Assembly (NCBI RefSeq): GCF_030503675.1
Contig: NZ_CP129964.1
Location: forward strand, 2,046,001 to 2,110,000
DNA: 64,000 nt
Direction: 5' to 3'
From: Lutimonas zeaxanthinifaciens
Lineage (GTDB): Bacteria > Bacteroidota > Bacteroidia > Flavobacteriales > Flavobacteriaceae
Positions 8,787-16,549 of this stretch are shown in pieces. Every line of letters starts with the position of its first letter. Position 1 is the first letter of the stretch. Made by a program: the position numbers and the translations under genes. Below the pieces are notes generated by a model. That model worked only from the letters and a program-made list of their open reading frames with translations, was not told the origin of the DNA and did not search any database.

Positions 8787-8815
8787 AAATACGACGAATT
8801 AACTCCAGTGTGACA
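8787..8815 (-). promoter_or_regulatory. Candidate ECF promoter of module A
   Basis: Minus strand: TGTCACAC (8808-8815), 15-base spacer, GTATTT (8787-8792), 20 bases before the sigma ATG. The same architecture (TGTAACAC-N15-GTCATT) stands in front of the module B sigma gene at 55437-55465. Autoregulation by the encoded sigma factor is inferred from this two-site match only. Confidence 0.45.
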
Positions 8816-8900
8816 AAAACCTTGATTTTTTACACATGTTTTTTTATACATGCCTTAAAATTAATCATTTACTCTATCACGTTTAGATTCAAGAAGGATC

Positions 8901-8924
8901 AAAAAAAAGGGCCAAAGGCCCTTT
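8901..8924 (-). terminator. Rho-independent terminator after the nrnA-gldI-PPIase operon
   Basis: Perfect 8-bp stem AAAGGGCC / GGCCCTTT with a 3-base loop at 8906-8924. On the minus strand it runs into about eight T. It lies 23 bases past the PPIase stop codon. Confidence 0.85.
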
Positions 8925-8946
8925 ATAACGATAAATCGAAAGTATT

Positions 8947-10053
8947 TTATTTTTCCAAAATTTCCAATTCAAACAAAAGGTCCGTATTCGGAGGTATTAC
9001 GTTCCCTGCGCCCTGCTCACCATAAGCCAAATGAGAAGGAACCAATAATAAAACCTTATCTCCATATTTCATTTGCTGAAGACCCTCCTTAAAACCTGGT
9101 ATCAATGCTGCATCAGGGCTGTAATCCATTGGTACTGCCTTATACATGTTCATCTGATCCTTGCGCCTGTCGTATTTTCCAAAGGTCAAAGCAGTTTCCT
9201 TTATGTTTGTATCAAATAAATCCCCTGAAACAAAATAACCTGCGTACAGAACATTAACTTTTGATCCAATAGCCGGCTTTTCGCCATTTCCCTCTTTGAC
9301 TTTAATCACTTTCAACCCGGATGAAAGACTCAAAGCTGAAGCCTCATTGTCTTTTACAAACTGAACCAGATTCTCTTTTGCCTGCTTTTTACGTTCTTCA
9401 GCGAGCCTTTCTCGTTCCTCAATTTGTTCAAAATAACTTGCGAATTCTGTGGCAGCATCAAATTCCTTTGCTTTCTTACCTATTCGAATAATTTCAAGTT
9501 TTTGAATAATGTCGCCCATAGCGATAGAATCAACTACCTCCTGACCTTTCACGACAAATCCAAATACAGTATGCTTTCCATTAAGCCAAGATGTTTCCTT
9601 ATGTGTTATAAAAAACTGGGAGCCATTTGAATCAGGGCCTGAATTAGCCATAGACAATATCCCTGCCGAATCGTGAGACAGCACTAAGTTCCCGGTATCA
9701 TCCATCGGGAATTCATCTTCAAATTTATACCCCGGATTTCCTGAACCATTTCCTCTGGGATCACCTCCCTGAACCATGAAATCCTCAACAACTCTGTGAA
9801 ATACCAGCCCATCATAAAAAGGTTTGCCTTTGAACTCATCATCCACATAAGGATTTGTTCCTTCAGCCAACGACACAAAGTTTGCAACGGTAATGGGCAC
9901 CTTTTCATATTCAAGCTTCAGTAAGATATCTCCTCTGTCCGTTTGCAGATCAGCATAAAGACCATCATCAAGATCCGCGTATTTGGTACTTTTGCATGAG
10001 ACTATGCTCAACAACACGATTAAAAGAATACTATTCATTATTTTCATTCTCAC
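8947..10053 (-). CDS. Cyclophilin-FKBP fusion peptidyl-prolyl isomerase lipoprotein
   Basis: A 368-residue lipoprotein with two different prolyl isomerase folds. The signal peptide and lipobox end at LLSIVSC. The cyclophilin domain (about 30-195) shows VPITVANFVSLAEG, FHRVVEDFMVQGGDPRGNG, GILSMANSGPDSNGSQFFIT and WLNGKHTVFG. A charged linker (about 205-250) leads to an FKBP domain (about 250-366) with GSKVNVLYAGYF, LIPGFKEGLQQMKYGDK and IPPNTDLLFELEIL. It overlaps the 3' end of gldI by 23 bases, so it is coupled to it. Likely works on periplasmic or outer-membrane protein folding. ATGs at 10047 and 10038 are alternative starts. Confidence 0.92.
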   Translation of the reverse strand: MRMKIMNSILLIVLLSIVSCKSTKYADLDDGLYADLQTDRGDILLKLEYEKVPITVANFVSLAEGTNPYVDDEFKGKPFYDGLVFHRVVEDFMVQGGDPRGNGSGNPGYKFEDEFPMDDTGNLVLSHDSAGILSMANSGPDSNGSQFFITHKETSWLNGKHTVFGFVVKGQEVVDSIAMGDIIQKLEIIRIGKKAKEFDAATEFASYFEQIEERERLAEERKKQAKENLVQFVKDNEASALSLSSGLKVIKVKEGNGEKPAIGSKVNVLYAGYFVSGDLFDTNIKETALTFGKYDRRKDQMNMYKAVPMDYSPDAALIPGFKEGLQQMKYGDKVLLLVPSHLAYGEQGAGNVIPPNTDLLFELEILEK

Positions 10054-10585
10054 TTAATTTGTTAATTTTTAATAATTCAACTGTATATATTAAAGGTTGG
10101 TTAGGTTCTATTCGATCATTTCCAAGATAACCATAGGCCTTGTAAGATGGAAACAAAAAGGTAATTACCTCCCCTTCTTTCATTAATTTAAATCCATCCT
10201 GTAAACCGGAAATCAATTCTTCCTTGTCGATCAGGTAACTTTTTGTTCCTAATTCCTCTCTGGAATACAAGACAGTTCCATCAAGACCTTTTATCTCATG
10301 GGTGTAAAAAACTTCATCTCCTGATTCAGGGTAGGTTATCTCATTTGATTTTTGAGTATTGTAAAAATACCAAAAGCCATATTCAGAATTCAGATATTGA
10401 TTCAGGCTGTCCGATTCCATTTTTTGAATCAAAACCGCCTGTTCAGCCTTATTGAGCATTTTATTTCGCTCAATGGACTCAGACATAAAAGAGCTTGTTT
10501 TTCTGACTATTGGCTTTCTCGCCTGTGAATTGGAGCAAGACATAATTATAATGCCAATAAAAATTATTAATAGGTAATTCTTCAT
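10031..10585 (-). CDS. gldI: Gliding motility FKBP-type prolyl isomerase lipoprotein GldI
   Basis: GldI is a lipoprotein needed for flavobacterial gliding, probably for folding of motility or type IX secretion components. The 184-residue protein has a lipobox (IIMSC), the family N-terminal stretch ARKPIVRKTSSFMSESIERNK, and a C-terminal FKBP domain (GDEVFYTHEI, LISGLQDGFKLMKEGEV, FPSYKAYGYLG, IEPNQPLIYTVELL). Its ATG overlaps the nrnA stop by one base. The nrnA-gldI-FKBP order is common in flavobacteria. Confidence 0.9.
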   Translation of the reverse strand: MKNYLLIIFIGIIIMSCSNSQARKPIVRKTSSFMSESIERNKMLNKAEQAVLIQKMESDSLNQYLNSEYGFWYFYNTQKSNEITYPESGDEVFYTHEIKGLDGTVLYSREELGTKSYLIDKEELISGLQDGFKLMKEGEVITFLFPSYKAYGYLGNDRIEPNQPLIYTVELLKINKLSENENNE

Positions 10586-11607
10586 TATGACAAGGTTAAT
10601 TGATCAGTTAAACCAGGTAGTATTTCAACGAATTTTTTTACAGTTTCTTTTAAGGATAACGTACTTCTTCCTCCTGCCGCATTGATATGCCCTCCACCAT
10701 TAAAGTTTTTTCGGGCAAATTCATTGACGGAAAAATCTCCTACCGATCTAAAAGAAATCTTGATGATCTTCTGTTTTTTGTCCTCAATAAAAATTGCAGC
10801 AAACATAACATTCTTTAAGGATAAGGCATAATTCACAAAACCCTCCGTATCTCCTCTTTGAAATTTAAATTTATTCAGTTCATTTTGAGAAAGCGTAATA
10901 TAGGCTGTATGAAAACGCTCCAAAACAACCATGTTGTTCAAAGCCTTGCCCAATAACTGCATCCTGTTATAGGTATTCACATCATGTATCCTGTTGTAAA
11001 TATCAGAATTATTTGCCCCCTTCTCCAGTAAATTCGCTACAACACGATGTGTATCGCTCGTGGTTGCAGGAAACCGAAAAGATCCGGTATCTGTTAAAAT
11101 TCCGGCATAGAGGCAGGTTGCAATATTTATATCAACCAGATCCTTCTTTCCCATGCGCTCGATAAACTGATATATCATTTCACTGGTCGAACTCATAGTG
11201 GGATCCACAAATGAAAATTTTGCAAAATCTTCAGGCTCCTGGTGATGATCTATCATTACAAATACAGGAGAAATCTCTGACATTACCGGTTCCATTAATT
11301 CACCCAATCTGTGAAAGGCATTATAATCAAGCGTAAATACCATTTGTGCTTTTTCAAGAATCTTCGTGCATTTTTCAGGTTCAGACTCAAATATCTCAAT
11401 ATCAGACTGTCCTGGCATCCATTTAAGAAATCCAGGGCAATCATTAGGAGAAACTATTGTGACCTCATGCCCCAATTGTTTTAGAAACCAGTTAAGTCCA
11501 AGACTCGATCCGTAGGCATCTCCATCCGGGTTTCTGTGGGTGGTTATGACTATATTTTTAGGATCAGAAAGTGCTTGATTTAACTCTTGAAAAGTGACAT
11601 CATTCAT
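10585..11607 (-). CDS. nrnA: DHH-family phosphoesterase, NrnA-like (nano-RNase / pAp phosphatase)
   Basis: A 340-residue DHH/DHHA1 protein. The family degrades short oligoribonucleotides and often dephosphorylates pAp. The DHH domain shows THRNPDGDAYGSSLGL, FTLDYNAF, and VMIDHHQEPEDFAKF. Further on come YAGILTDTGSFRF and the DHHA1 glycine motif FNGGGHINAAGG. First gene of the nrnA-gldI-PPIase run. It is transcribed divergently from the PhoD-like gene across a 112-base gap. The name rests on family similarity; a strict NrnA versus RecJ-like specificity cannot be read from sequence. Confidence 0.9.
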   Translation of the reverse strand: MNDVTFQELNQALSDPKNIVITTHRNPDGDAYGSSLGLNWFLKQLGHEVTIVSPNDCPGFLKWMPGQSDIEIFESEPEKCTKILEKAQMVFTLDYNAFHRLGELMEPVMSEISPVFVMIDHHQEPEDFAKFSFVDPTMSSTSEMIYQFIERMGKKDLVDINIATCLYAGILTDTGSFRFPATTSDTHRVVANLLEKGANNSDIYNRIHDVNTYNRMQLLGKALNNMVVLERFHTAYITLSQNELNKFKFQRGDTEGFVNYALSLKNVMFAAIFIEDKKQKIIKISFRSVGDFSVNEFARKNFNGGGHINAAGGRSTLSLKETVKKFVEILPGLTDQLTLS

Positions 11608-11719
11608 AGTTGGCGAATATACGATAAAAATAATATTATCCTCAAAATTTAAAGATGTTTAGTCAAGTTTTACGTACTTTGTCAGACCTCTAAATCCCTG
11701 TTAAAAAAGCTCAGCCATA

Positions 11720-12721
11720 ATGAGAAATATTCCCTTTATCCTGGTGATTCTGTTGATTAGTGTTGTTTCCTGCAAAAAAGATAAAAAATTTGTCCTTTCC
11801 TTTGGTTCATGTAACAATCAGAATTTACCCAACCCGCTGTGGGAACCACTTTTAGAGAATAAACCAGACGTCTTCATCTGGGGTGGAGATATCATCTATT
11901 CTGATACGTATGATATGAATGTGATGAAGCGCAATTATGACCGTCTCAAAAATGATTCATCCTATATCTTTTTCAGAGAACAAATGGAAATAATGGGAGT
12001 CTGGGATGATCATGATTACGGACTCAATGACGGAGGTGTTCACTATTCTAAAAAAGACAGCGCCCAACTCCTTTTTCTGGATTTTTTTGATGTGGATGTA
12101 AAAAGTTACCGTAGGAAACAGCAAGGGATTTATCACTCCAGGGTATTCAAAACAGGTAGATCTTCCATAAAAATTATTCTTCTGGATACACGTTATTTTA
12201 GAAGTGACCTGGAAAAAGATCCATCCGGGAAAAAGAGATACATACCTACTCGAAATACTGAATCTACAATGCTGGGTGAAAAACAATGGGCCTGGCTTCA
12301 GGAGGAGCTGGAGAATTCAACGTCTCAGTTTAACGTAATTGTGAGCAGCATTCAGTTTTTATCGAGAGAGCATGGATTTGAAACCTGGGGTAATATGCCT
12401 CTTGAAGTTGAGAGAATGATGAATTTAATCAAAACAAGTAAAGCTTCAGGTGTGATTTTTCTGAGTGGAGACCGTCACATTGCAGAAATTTCAAAAACTT
12501 ATATCGAGAATTCTGAAATCGAACTGGTCGACGTGACCTCCAGCGGAATGACCCACAGTTATGAATCATTCACCTCGGAACCTAATCCCTATCGAGTCGG
12601 AGAAGTGATCTCAGAAAAGAATTTTGGAGTTTTAATATTTGATCTAAAAAATAATCAGGTTGACATCGAAATTCGTGGTGAAGAGAACATTTTGTTTGAA
12701 CGATATGTCGTGAATTATTAA
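11720..12721 (+). CDS. PhoD-like alkaline phosphatase lipoprotein
   Basis: A 333-residue lipoprotein (lipobox LLISVVSC) of the alkaline phosphatase D / metallophosphatase group, acting outside the inner membrane on phosphate esters. Metal-binding blocks are visible: FGSCNNQ, IWGGDIIYSD, WDDHDYG, ILLDTRYFR and LSGDRHIAEIS. Length is short for PhoD but normal for the Bacteroidota subgroup. It is followed after 71 bases by ndk, which has its own promoter. Confidence 0.88.
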   Translation: MRNIPFILVILLISVVSCKKDKKFVLSFGSCNNQNLPNPLWEPLLENKPDVFIWGGDIIYSDTYDMNVMKRNYDRLKNDSSYIFFREQMEIMGVWDDHDYGLNDGGVHYSKKDSAQLLFLDFFDVDVKSYRRKQQGIYHSRVFKTGRSSIKIILLDTRYFRSDLEKDPSGKKRYIPTRNTESTMLGEKQWAWLQEELENSTSQFNVIVSSIQFLSREHGFETWGNMPLEVERMMNLIKTSKASGVIFLSGDRHIAEISKTYIENSEIELVDVTSSGMTHSYESFTSEPNPYRVGEVISEKNFGVLIFDLKNNQVDIEIRGEENILFERYVVNY

Positions 12722-12738
12722 AAAATTAGCTTAGATAC

Positions 12739-12768
12739 TTGCTCAACATGGTAAATAAAGTATTTTTG
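12739..12768 (+). promoter_or_regulatory. Bacteroidota-type promoter of ndk
   Basis: CTTG ending at 12741, 19-base spacer, then TATTTTTG at 12761-12768. This is the best full match to the TTG-N19-TAnnTTTG consensus in the window. The ndk ATG follows 24 bases later. Confidence 0.75.
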
Positions 12769-12792
12769 CAGCAAAATTGAAATTATATCAAC

Positions 12793-13212
12793 ATGGTAAC
12801 AAATAGAACATTTACAATGCTGAAGCCTGATTCTTTGGAAAAAGGTAACACAGGAGCCATTTTAGAAAAAATCAACGCTTCAGGTTTCAAGATCGTTGCA
12901 ATGAAGCAAACTCAAATGAGCAGAAGAGACGCTGAGACCTTTTATGCAATTCATAAAGACAGACCTTTCTTTGCTGATTTGGTAACGTATATGACTAGAG
13001 GACCTATTGTGGCTGCGATTCTTGAAAAGGAAAATGCTGTTGAGGACTTTAGAACTTTGATCGGTGCTACAAATCCTGAAGATGCCGCTGAAGGAACCAT
13101 CAGAAAAATGTTTGCAAAATCAATTAGTGAGAATGCTGTTCACGGATCTGACAGTGATGAAAATGCCTTTATTGAGGGATCTTTTCACTTTTCAGGTAGA
13201 GAGATTTTTTAA
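12793..13212 (+). CDS. ndk: Nucleoside diphosphate kinase
   Basis: Balances NTP pools by transferring the gamma phosphate through a histidine intermediate. The 139-residue protein starts [17 protein letters not shown] and has the active-site motif NAVHGSDS with the catalytic His, preceded by [14 protein letters not shown]. Length is standard. A strong promoter precedes it and a strong terminator follows it, so it is probably a monocistronic, well expressed gene. Confidence 0.97.
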   Translation: MVTNRTFTMLKPDSLEKGNTGAILEKINASGFKIVAMKQTQMSRRDAETFYAIHKDRPFFADLVTYMTRGPIVAAILEKENAVEDFRTLIGATNPEDAAEGTIRKMFAKSISENAVHGSDSDENAFIEGSFHFSGREIF

Positions 13213-13225
13213 AAAATATAGGACA

Positions 13226-13262
13226 CAAAAAAACGCTTCTTTAAAAGAAGCGTTTTTTTTTG
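13226..13262. terminator. Bidirectional terminator between ndk and the DciA-like gene
   Basis: Stem AAACGCTTCT / AGAAGCGTTT (13231-13255, small loop) with A-run before and a nine-T run after. It lies between convergent genes, 18 bases past ndk, and can serve both strands. Confidence 0.9.
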
Positions 13263-13289
13263 TTATACAAACTACAATAATGATCTTAC

Positions 13290-13586
13290 TTAAAGGAGTC
13301 TGACCTCTTTGATCTCAACTTGATCCAAGACCTCATTCATCATCGATACAATCTTACTTTTCCCATAAACAAGTTCTTCTCTTAGCGCAGAGGATTTCAA
13401 TTTGACCACAAGTACCCCGTTTCTTAATGAAACCGAATCGGTGTAGTTAGCAACTCCCTGTCCCATCACCTCGAGCCACACTTCCTTAACCTGAATTTGA
13501 TCCATTCCTTTTTTGAGCTTATTCTCTTTTAACATTTGGGGGATCAAATCTTTAAGCTTGTTGCTTTCTCGGTCTCTTTTACTCAT
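13290..13586 (-). CDS. DUF721 / DciA-like protein
   Basis: A 98-residue protein of the DUF721 family, which includes DciA, a loader or partner of the replicative helicase. The pattern is IQVKEVWLEVMGQGVANYT, then LRNGVLVVKLKSSALREEL, as in the KH-like family domain. It follows recF by 9 bases, a typical location. Whether it loads the helicase in this clade is inference. Confidence 0.8.
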   Translation of the reverse strand: MSKRDRESNKLKDLIPQMLKENKLKKGMDQIQVKEVWLEVMGQGVANYTDSVSLRNGVLVVKLKSSALREELVYGKSKIVSMMNEVLDQVEIKEVRLL

Positions 13587-13595
13587 GTTTTATTT

Positions 13596-14693
13596 TTAAA
13601 GGCTAAACATTTTATAGGACTGACCCGTCTGCCTGATCAGATCTTCCGTTCTTTTATCGTGCGTGTCCGTAATAAACAGCTGACCAAAACTGTCATCATT
13701 GACCAAATGAAGGAGCTGGCCTACTCGTTGATCGTCAAGTTTATCAAAAATATCATCCAGCAACAAGATGGGTTTTACATTTGATTTTTTTGAAATCAGA
13801 TCGAACTGGGCCAGTTTCAAGGCGATCAAAAATGACTTCTGCTGCCCCTGTGAACCCACCTTTTTTACAGGGTAGTCGTTTATTTGAAAGAGCAGATCGT
13901 CTTTATGAATCCCGGCAGAGGAATACTGAAGAATGCGATCGCGTTCCAGTTGTCTTTGGAGCAATGTTCTAAAATCAGAATCATGTAATTGTGTTCGATA
14001 TGAAAAACTTACCTCCTCCTTTACAGATTTATTGACTGAAGTTTCGATGATGTGCTCATATCGTCTGTTAAAAATTGGAGTAAACTCCTTGATAAAGGAT
14101 TTCCTTTTTTCAAAAATTCTTTCTCCATACAAACATAACTGGTCATCATAAATCTCAATATTGTCCTGATCAAATGTAAAGTTCGATGCAAAATACTTTA
14201 GCAGTGAATTACGCTGGCTCAACGTTTTGTTGTAATGAATAAGGTCCTGAAAATATTCCTTGTCATTCATGGAGATGATCATGTCCATAAATTTCCTTCT
14301 GAATTCACTTCCTTCACTGATAAGGTTTGTGTCTGACGGAGAAATAATAACCAAAGGTATCAATCCGAAATGATCTGAAAGTTTCTCATACTCCTTTCCA
14401 TTTCTTTTAAATACTTTTTTATTGCCTCTTTTTAAGCTACAATGGATATACTCTTCTCTCTCCTGTTTGAGATAAACTCCATCTACCACAAAAAAATCCT
14501 TACCGTGTTTTATATTCTGTGAAGCCACAGAATTAAAATAACCTTTTGTATGAGACAAATAGTAAATGGCATCCAGTACATTGGTCTTCCCCACTCCATT
14601 ATTTCCAACGAGACAATTAATTCGCTGATCAAATCTGAAGGATCTTTCCTCAAAATTCTTAAAATTAATCAGTGAAATACTCGATAAAAACAT
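13596..14693 (-). CDS. recF: DNA replication/repair protein RecF
   Basis: SMC-like ATPase that acts at gaps with RecO and RecR to load RecA. The 365-residue protein has Walker [10 protein letters not shown] at about 30-38, the ABC signature [17 protein letters not shown] and Walker [14 protein letters not shown], followed by FITDTH. A TAGGTTTG box is found at 14708-14715 upstream. Length is normal. Confidence 0.95.
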   Translation of the reverse strand: MFLSSISLINFKNFEERSFRFDQRINCLVGNNGVGKTNVLDAIYYLSHTKGYFNSVASQNIKHGKDFFVVDGVYLKQEREEYIHCSLKRGNKKVFKRNGKEYEKLSDHFGLIPLVIISPSDTNLISEGSEFRRKFMDMIISMNDKEYFQDLIHYNKTLSQRNSLLKYFASNFTFDQDNIEIYDDQLCLYGERIFEKRKSFIKEFTPIFNRRYEHIIETSVNKSVKEEVSFSYRTQLHDSDFRTLLQRQLERDRILQYSSAGIHKDDLLFQINDYPVKKVGSQGQQKSFLIALKLAQFDLISKKSNVKPILLLDDIFDKLDDQRVGQLLHLVNDDSFGQLFITDTHDKRTEDLIRQTGQSYKMFSL

Positions 14694-14707
14694 AGATAAA
14701 AAAATAA

Positions 14708-14715
14708 CAAACCTA
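14708..14715 (-). promoter_or_regulatory. Bacteroidota-type -7 box of recF
   Basis: Minus strand TAGGTTTG, 15 bases before the recF ATG, with TTTG 22 bases further upstream (14738-14741), slightly longer than the usual spacing. Confidence 0.45.
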
Positions 14716-14877
14716 AAAACTCGACCAAAGTGCCCGGCAAAGAATTTATGTCTTGCAGCAAATGAATTTAAATAGCTACATATCAGTAATTTAATGATTC
14801 ACAAAAGACCGAATGCCTTGCTGTACAAAAAAACAAAAATTAAGTTTAAATAAAGTTAATAATTTGAATAAAAATTT

Positions 14878-14885
14878 TATTTTTG
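14878..14885 (+). promoter_or_regulatory. Bacteroidota-type -7 box of the TPR-ribH operon
   Basis: TATTTTTG, 20 bases before the ATG at 14906. It also argues against the longer upstream reading from 14813, because the box would lie inside that frame. Confidence 0.6.
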
Positions 14886-14905
14886 CGCAATCAATAAAAT
14901 TACGC

Positions 14906-15670
14906 ATGGCGACTTACAAAAAAAGAGGTAATAAGGTTAAGAAAGGGAATCAGGCAAACATTGAAGATCAGAGCACAACGGCTGAAGTATTTAACACTTT
15001 GGATGAAACTGCATCGAGATCGGAACAATGGGTAGAGAAGAACCAAAAGATAATTTTCACCGGACTAATTGTTGTTGCAGGTATTATCCTTGCCTTTTTA
15101 GCCTATAACAAATATATTGTTGAGCCCAAGGAAAAGGAAGCAGCTGATGAATTGGCATTCCCTAAAAAATATTTTGAACAGGCTCAGAGTACAAGTGTGG
15201 AGGTCGATTCGCTATACAATCTAAGTCTCAACGGAGCTGATGGTAAATACGGACTTATCGACATCGTTGATAATTATGGTGGCACAAAAGCCGGAAATCT
15301 GGCTAAATATATGAGTGGTATCGCCTTTTTAAAAACAGGTGATTACGAAAGTGCGATCAAATACCTAAGTGATTTTTCGTCAGATGATGAGATGCTTGCT
15401 GCTCTTGCAAAAGGAAACATTGGCGACGCTTTCGTTGAAATTGAGCAGCCGGAAGATGCTTTGCAGTACTATGTAGAAGCCGCAAACATCAAAGATAATA
15501 ACTTCACTTCTCCTCTATATTTGTTCAGAGCAGGAAATACGGCGATGAAACTCGGAAAATTTGGTGAAGCGGAAGGTTATTATTCCAGAATCGAAAAGGA
15601 CTATCCAAAATCAGAGGAAGCTAAAAATATATCGGTATATATTCAACGTGCTCAGATTGCGCAAAAATAA
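14906..15670 (+). CDS. Membrane-anchored tetratricopeptide repeat protein
   Basis: A 254-residue protein (MATYKKRGNK start) with a charged N-terminus, one membrane helix at about 51-71 (IIFTGLIVVAGIILAFLAY) and a periplasmic helical-repeat domain with TPR-like steps (GDYESAIKYLSDF, EQPEDALQYYVEAA, GKFGEAEGYYSRIE). The architecture matches YfgM-like/TPR_21 proteins that work with envelope chaperones. I chose this ATG over the TTG-led longer frame because a promoter box lies between them. ribH begins 6 bases after its stop. Function not established. Confidence 0.85.
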   Translation: MATYKKRGNKVKKGNQANIEDQSTTAEVFNTLDETASRSEQWVEKNQKIIFTGLIVVAGIILAFLAYNKYIVEPKEKEAADELAFPKKYFEQAQSTSVEVDSLYNLSLNGADGKYGLIDIVDNYGGTKAGNLAKYMSGIAFLKTGDYESAIKYLSDFSSDDEMLAALAKGNIGDAFVEIEQPEDALQYYVEAANIKDNNFTSPLYLFRAGNTAMKLGKFGEAEGYYSRIEKDYPKSEEAKNISVYIQRAQIAQK

Positions 15671-15676
15671 GATTCG

Positions 15677-16159
15677 ATGGCCACAACAAACCTTTCCTTA
15701 TACGATAGTGACAGCATTCCTGATGCCAGTGATTTTCGATTTGGTCTGGTTGTTTCAGAATGGAATCCTGAAATTACTCAAAAGTTGCATGAAGGAGCCT
15801 TTCAGACGCTTGTGGAACACGGTGCCCAACCGGAAAACATTACTTCCGTTCAGGTTCCTGGAAGTTTTGAATTAATCTGGGGATGCAAACAACTACTTGA
15901 AAAGAATAATCTCGATGCAGTAATTGCCATTGGTAATGTAATCCGAGGGGAAACAGAACATTTTACTTTTGTATGTGAGGGAGTTACACAGGGCATCAAA
16001 GATCTTAATATCAGCTATAGTACACCTACCATTTTTTGTGTTCTGACCGACAACGATAAACAACAGTCTATTGACAGGTCAGGTGGAAAACATGGTAACA
16101 AAGGAGTTGAGTGTGCTGTTGCCGCAATAAAAATGGCGGAACTGAAAAGTAAAATCTGA
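15677..16159 (+). CDS. ribH: 6,7-dimethyl-8-ribityllumazine synthase
   Basis: Penultimate step of riboflavin synthesis. The 160-residue protein has FRFGLVVSEWNPEITQKL, VPGSFELIWGCKQL, AIGNVIRGETEHFTFVCEGVTQG (catalytic His) and GVLTDN-type FCVLTDNDKQQSIDRSGG followed by NKGVECAVAAI. Length is normal. It is 6 bases after the TPR gene and is the only riboflavin gene in the window. Confidence 0.96.
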   Translation: MATTNLSLYDSDSIPDASDFRFGLVVSEWNPEITQKLHEGAFQTLVEHGAQPENITSVQVPGSFELIWGCKQLLEKNNLDAVIAIGNVIRGETEHFTFVCEGVTQGIKDLNISYSTPTIFCVLTDNDKQQSIDRSGGKHGNKGVECAVAAIKMAELKSKI

Positions 16160-16197
16160 AATCCTGTCAGTATTGCAGGCCTTTTAACAGAACTTTA

Positions 16198-16229
16198 TTT
16201 GACCAACTAATCTTATTTCTTTAATTTTG
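16198..16229 (+). promoter_or_regulatory. Bacteroidota-type promoter upstream of the 98-residue gene and mutL
   Basis: TTTG at 16198-16201, 20-base spacer, TAATTTTG at 16222-16229, 23 bases before the ATG at 16253. Likely drives the small gene, mutL and the rhomboids. Confidence 0.65.
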
Positions 16230-16252
16230 TTATAACTGCAAAAGGAAGAATC

Positions 16253-16549
16253 ATGTTTGGTAATGCTTTTAAACCCCGTTCTCACTACGTGTTTGATTAC
16301 AAACCTCGTTATTATGACGAGCGGAAGGAGCGTTTGGAAAAGCTAAAGGCCAAATACAAAAACAAAGAGAAAGAAAAAGATATTGGGGATATTCCAAAAC
16401 TAACACTAACAAAGGATCAACTAAGATCAAGTTGGACCCGTCATAAGAAATCATCTTCCAACAGAGCTGTGAATATTCGACTTGCCATTATTATAGCTAT
16501 TTTAGTCGGAATCTTAGCATATATCTTTGAATTGCATAAACTTTTTTAA
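16253..16549 (+). CDS. Small membrane protein upstream of mutL
   Basis: A 98-residue protein with a basic, tyrosine-rich N-terminus (YVFDYKPRYYDERKERLEKL), a lysine/glutamate helix, and one C-terminal membrane helix (about 75-92). It shares one base with the mutL start (TAATG), so the two are translationally coupled. In flavobacteria this position is occupied by a conserved small protein sometimes mislabelled as a riboflavin synthase subunit because of nearby ribH; nothing in the sequence supports such a role. Function unknown. Confidence 0.8.
   Translation: MFGNAFKPRSHYVFDYKPRYYDERKERLEKLKAKYKNKEKEKDIGDIPKLTLTKDQLRSSWTRHKKSSSNRAVNIRLAIIIAILVGILAYIFELHKLF

Noticed and set aside
14813-14905. 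Upstream extension of the TPR protein
   Set aside because: Contains the -7 box and has no homologous pattern; ATG 14906 fits better.
15671-16252. FMN riboswitch near ribH
   Set aside because: Only 6 bases separate ribH from the upstream gene and no structured leader is visible on either side.
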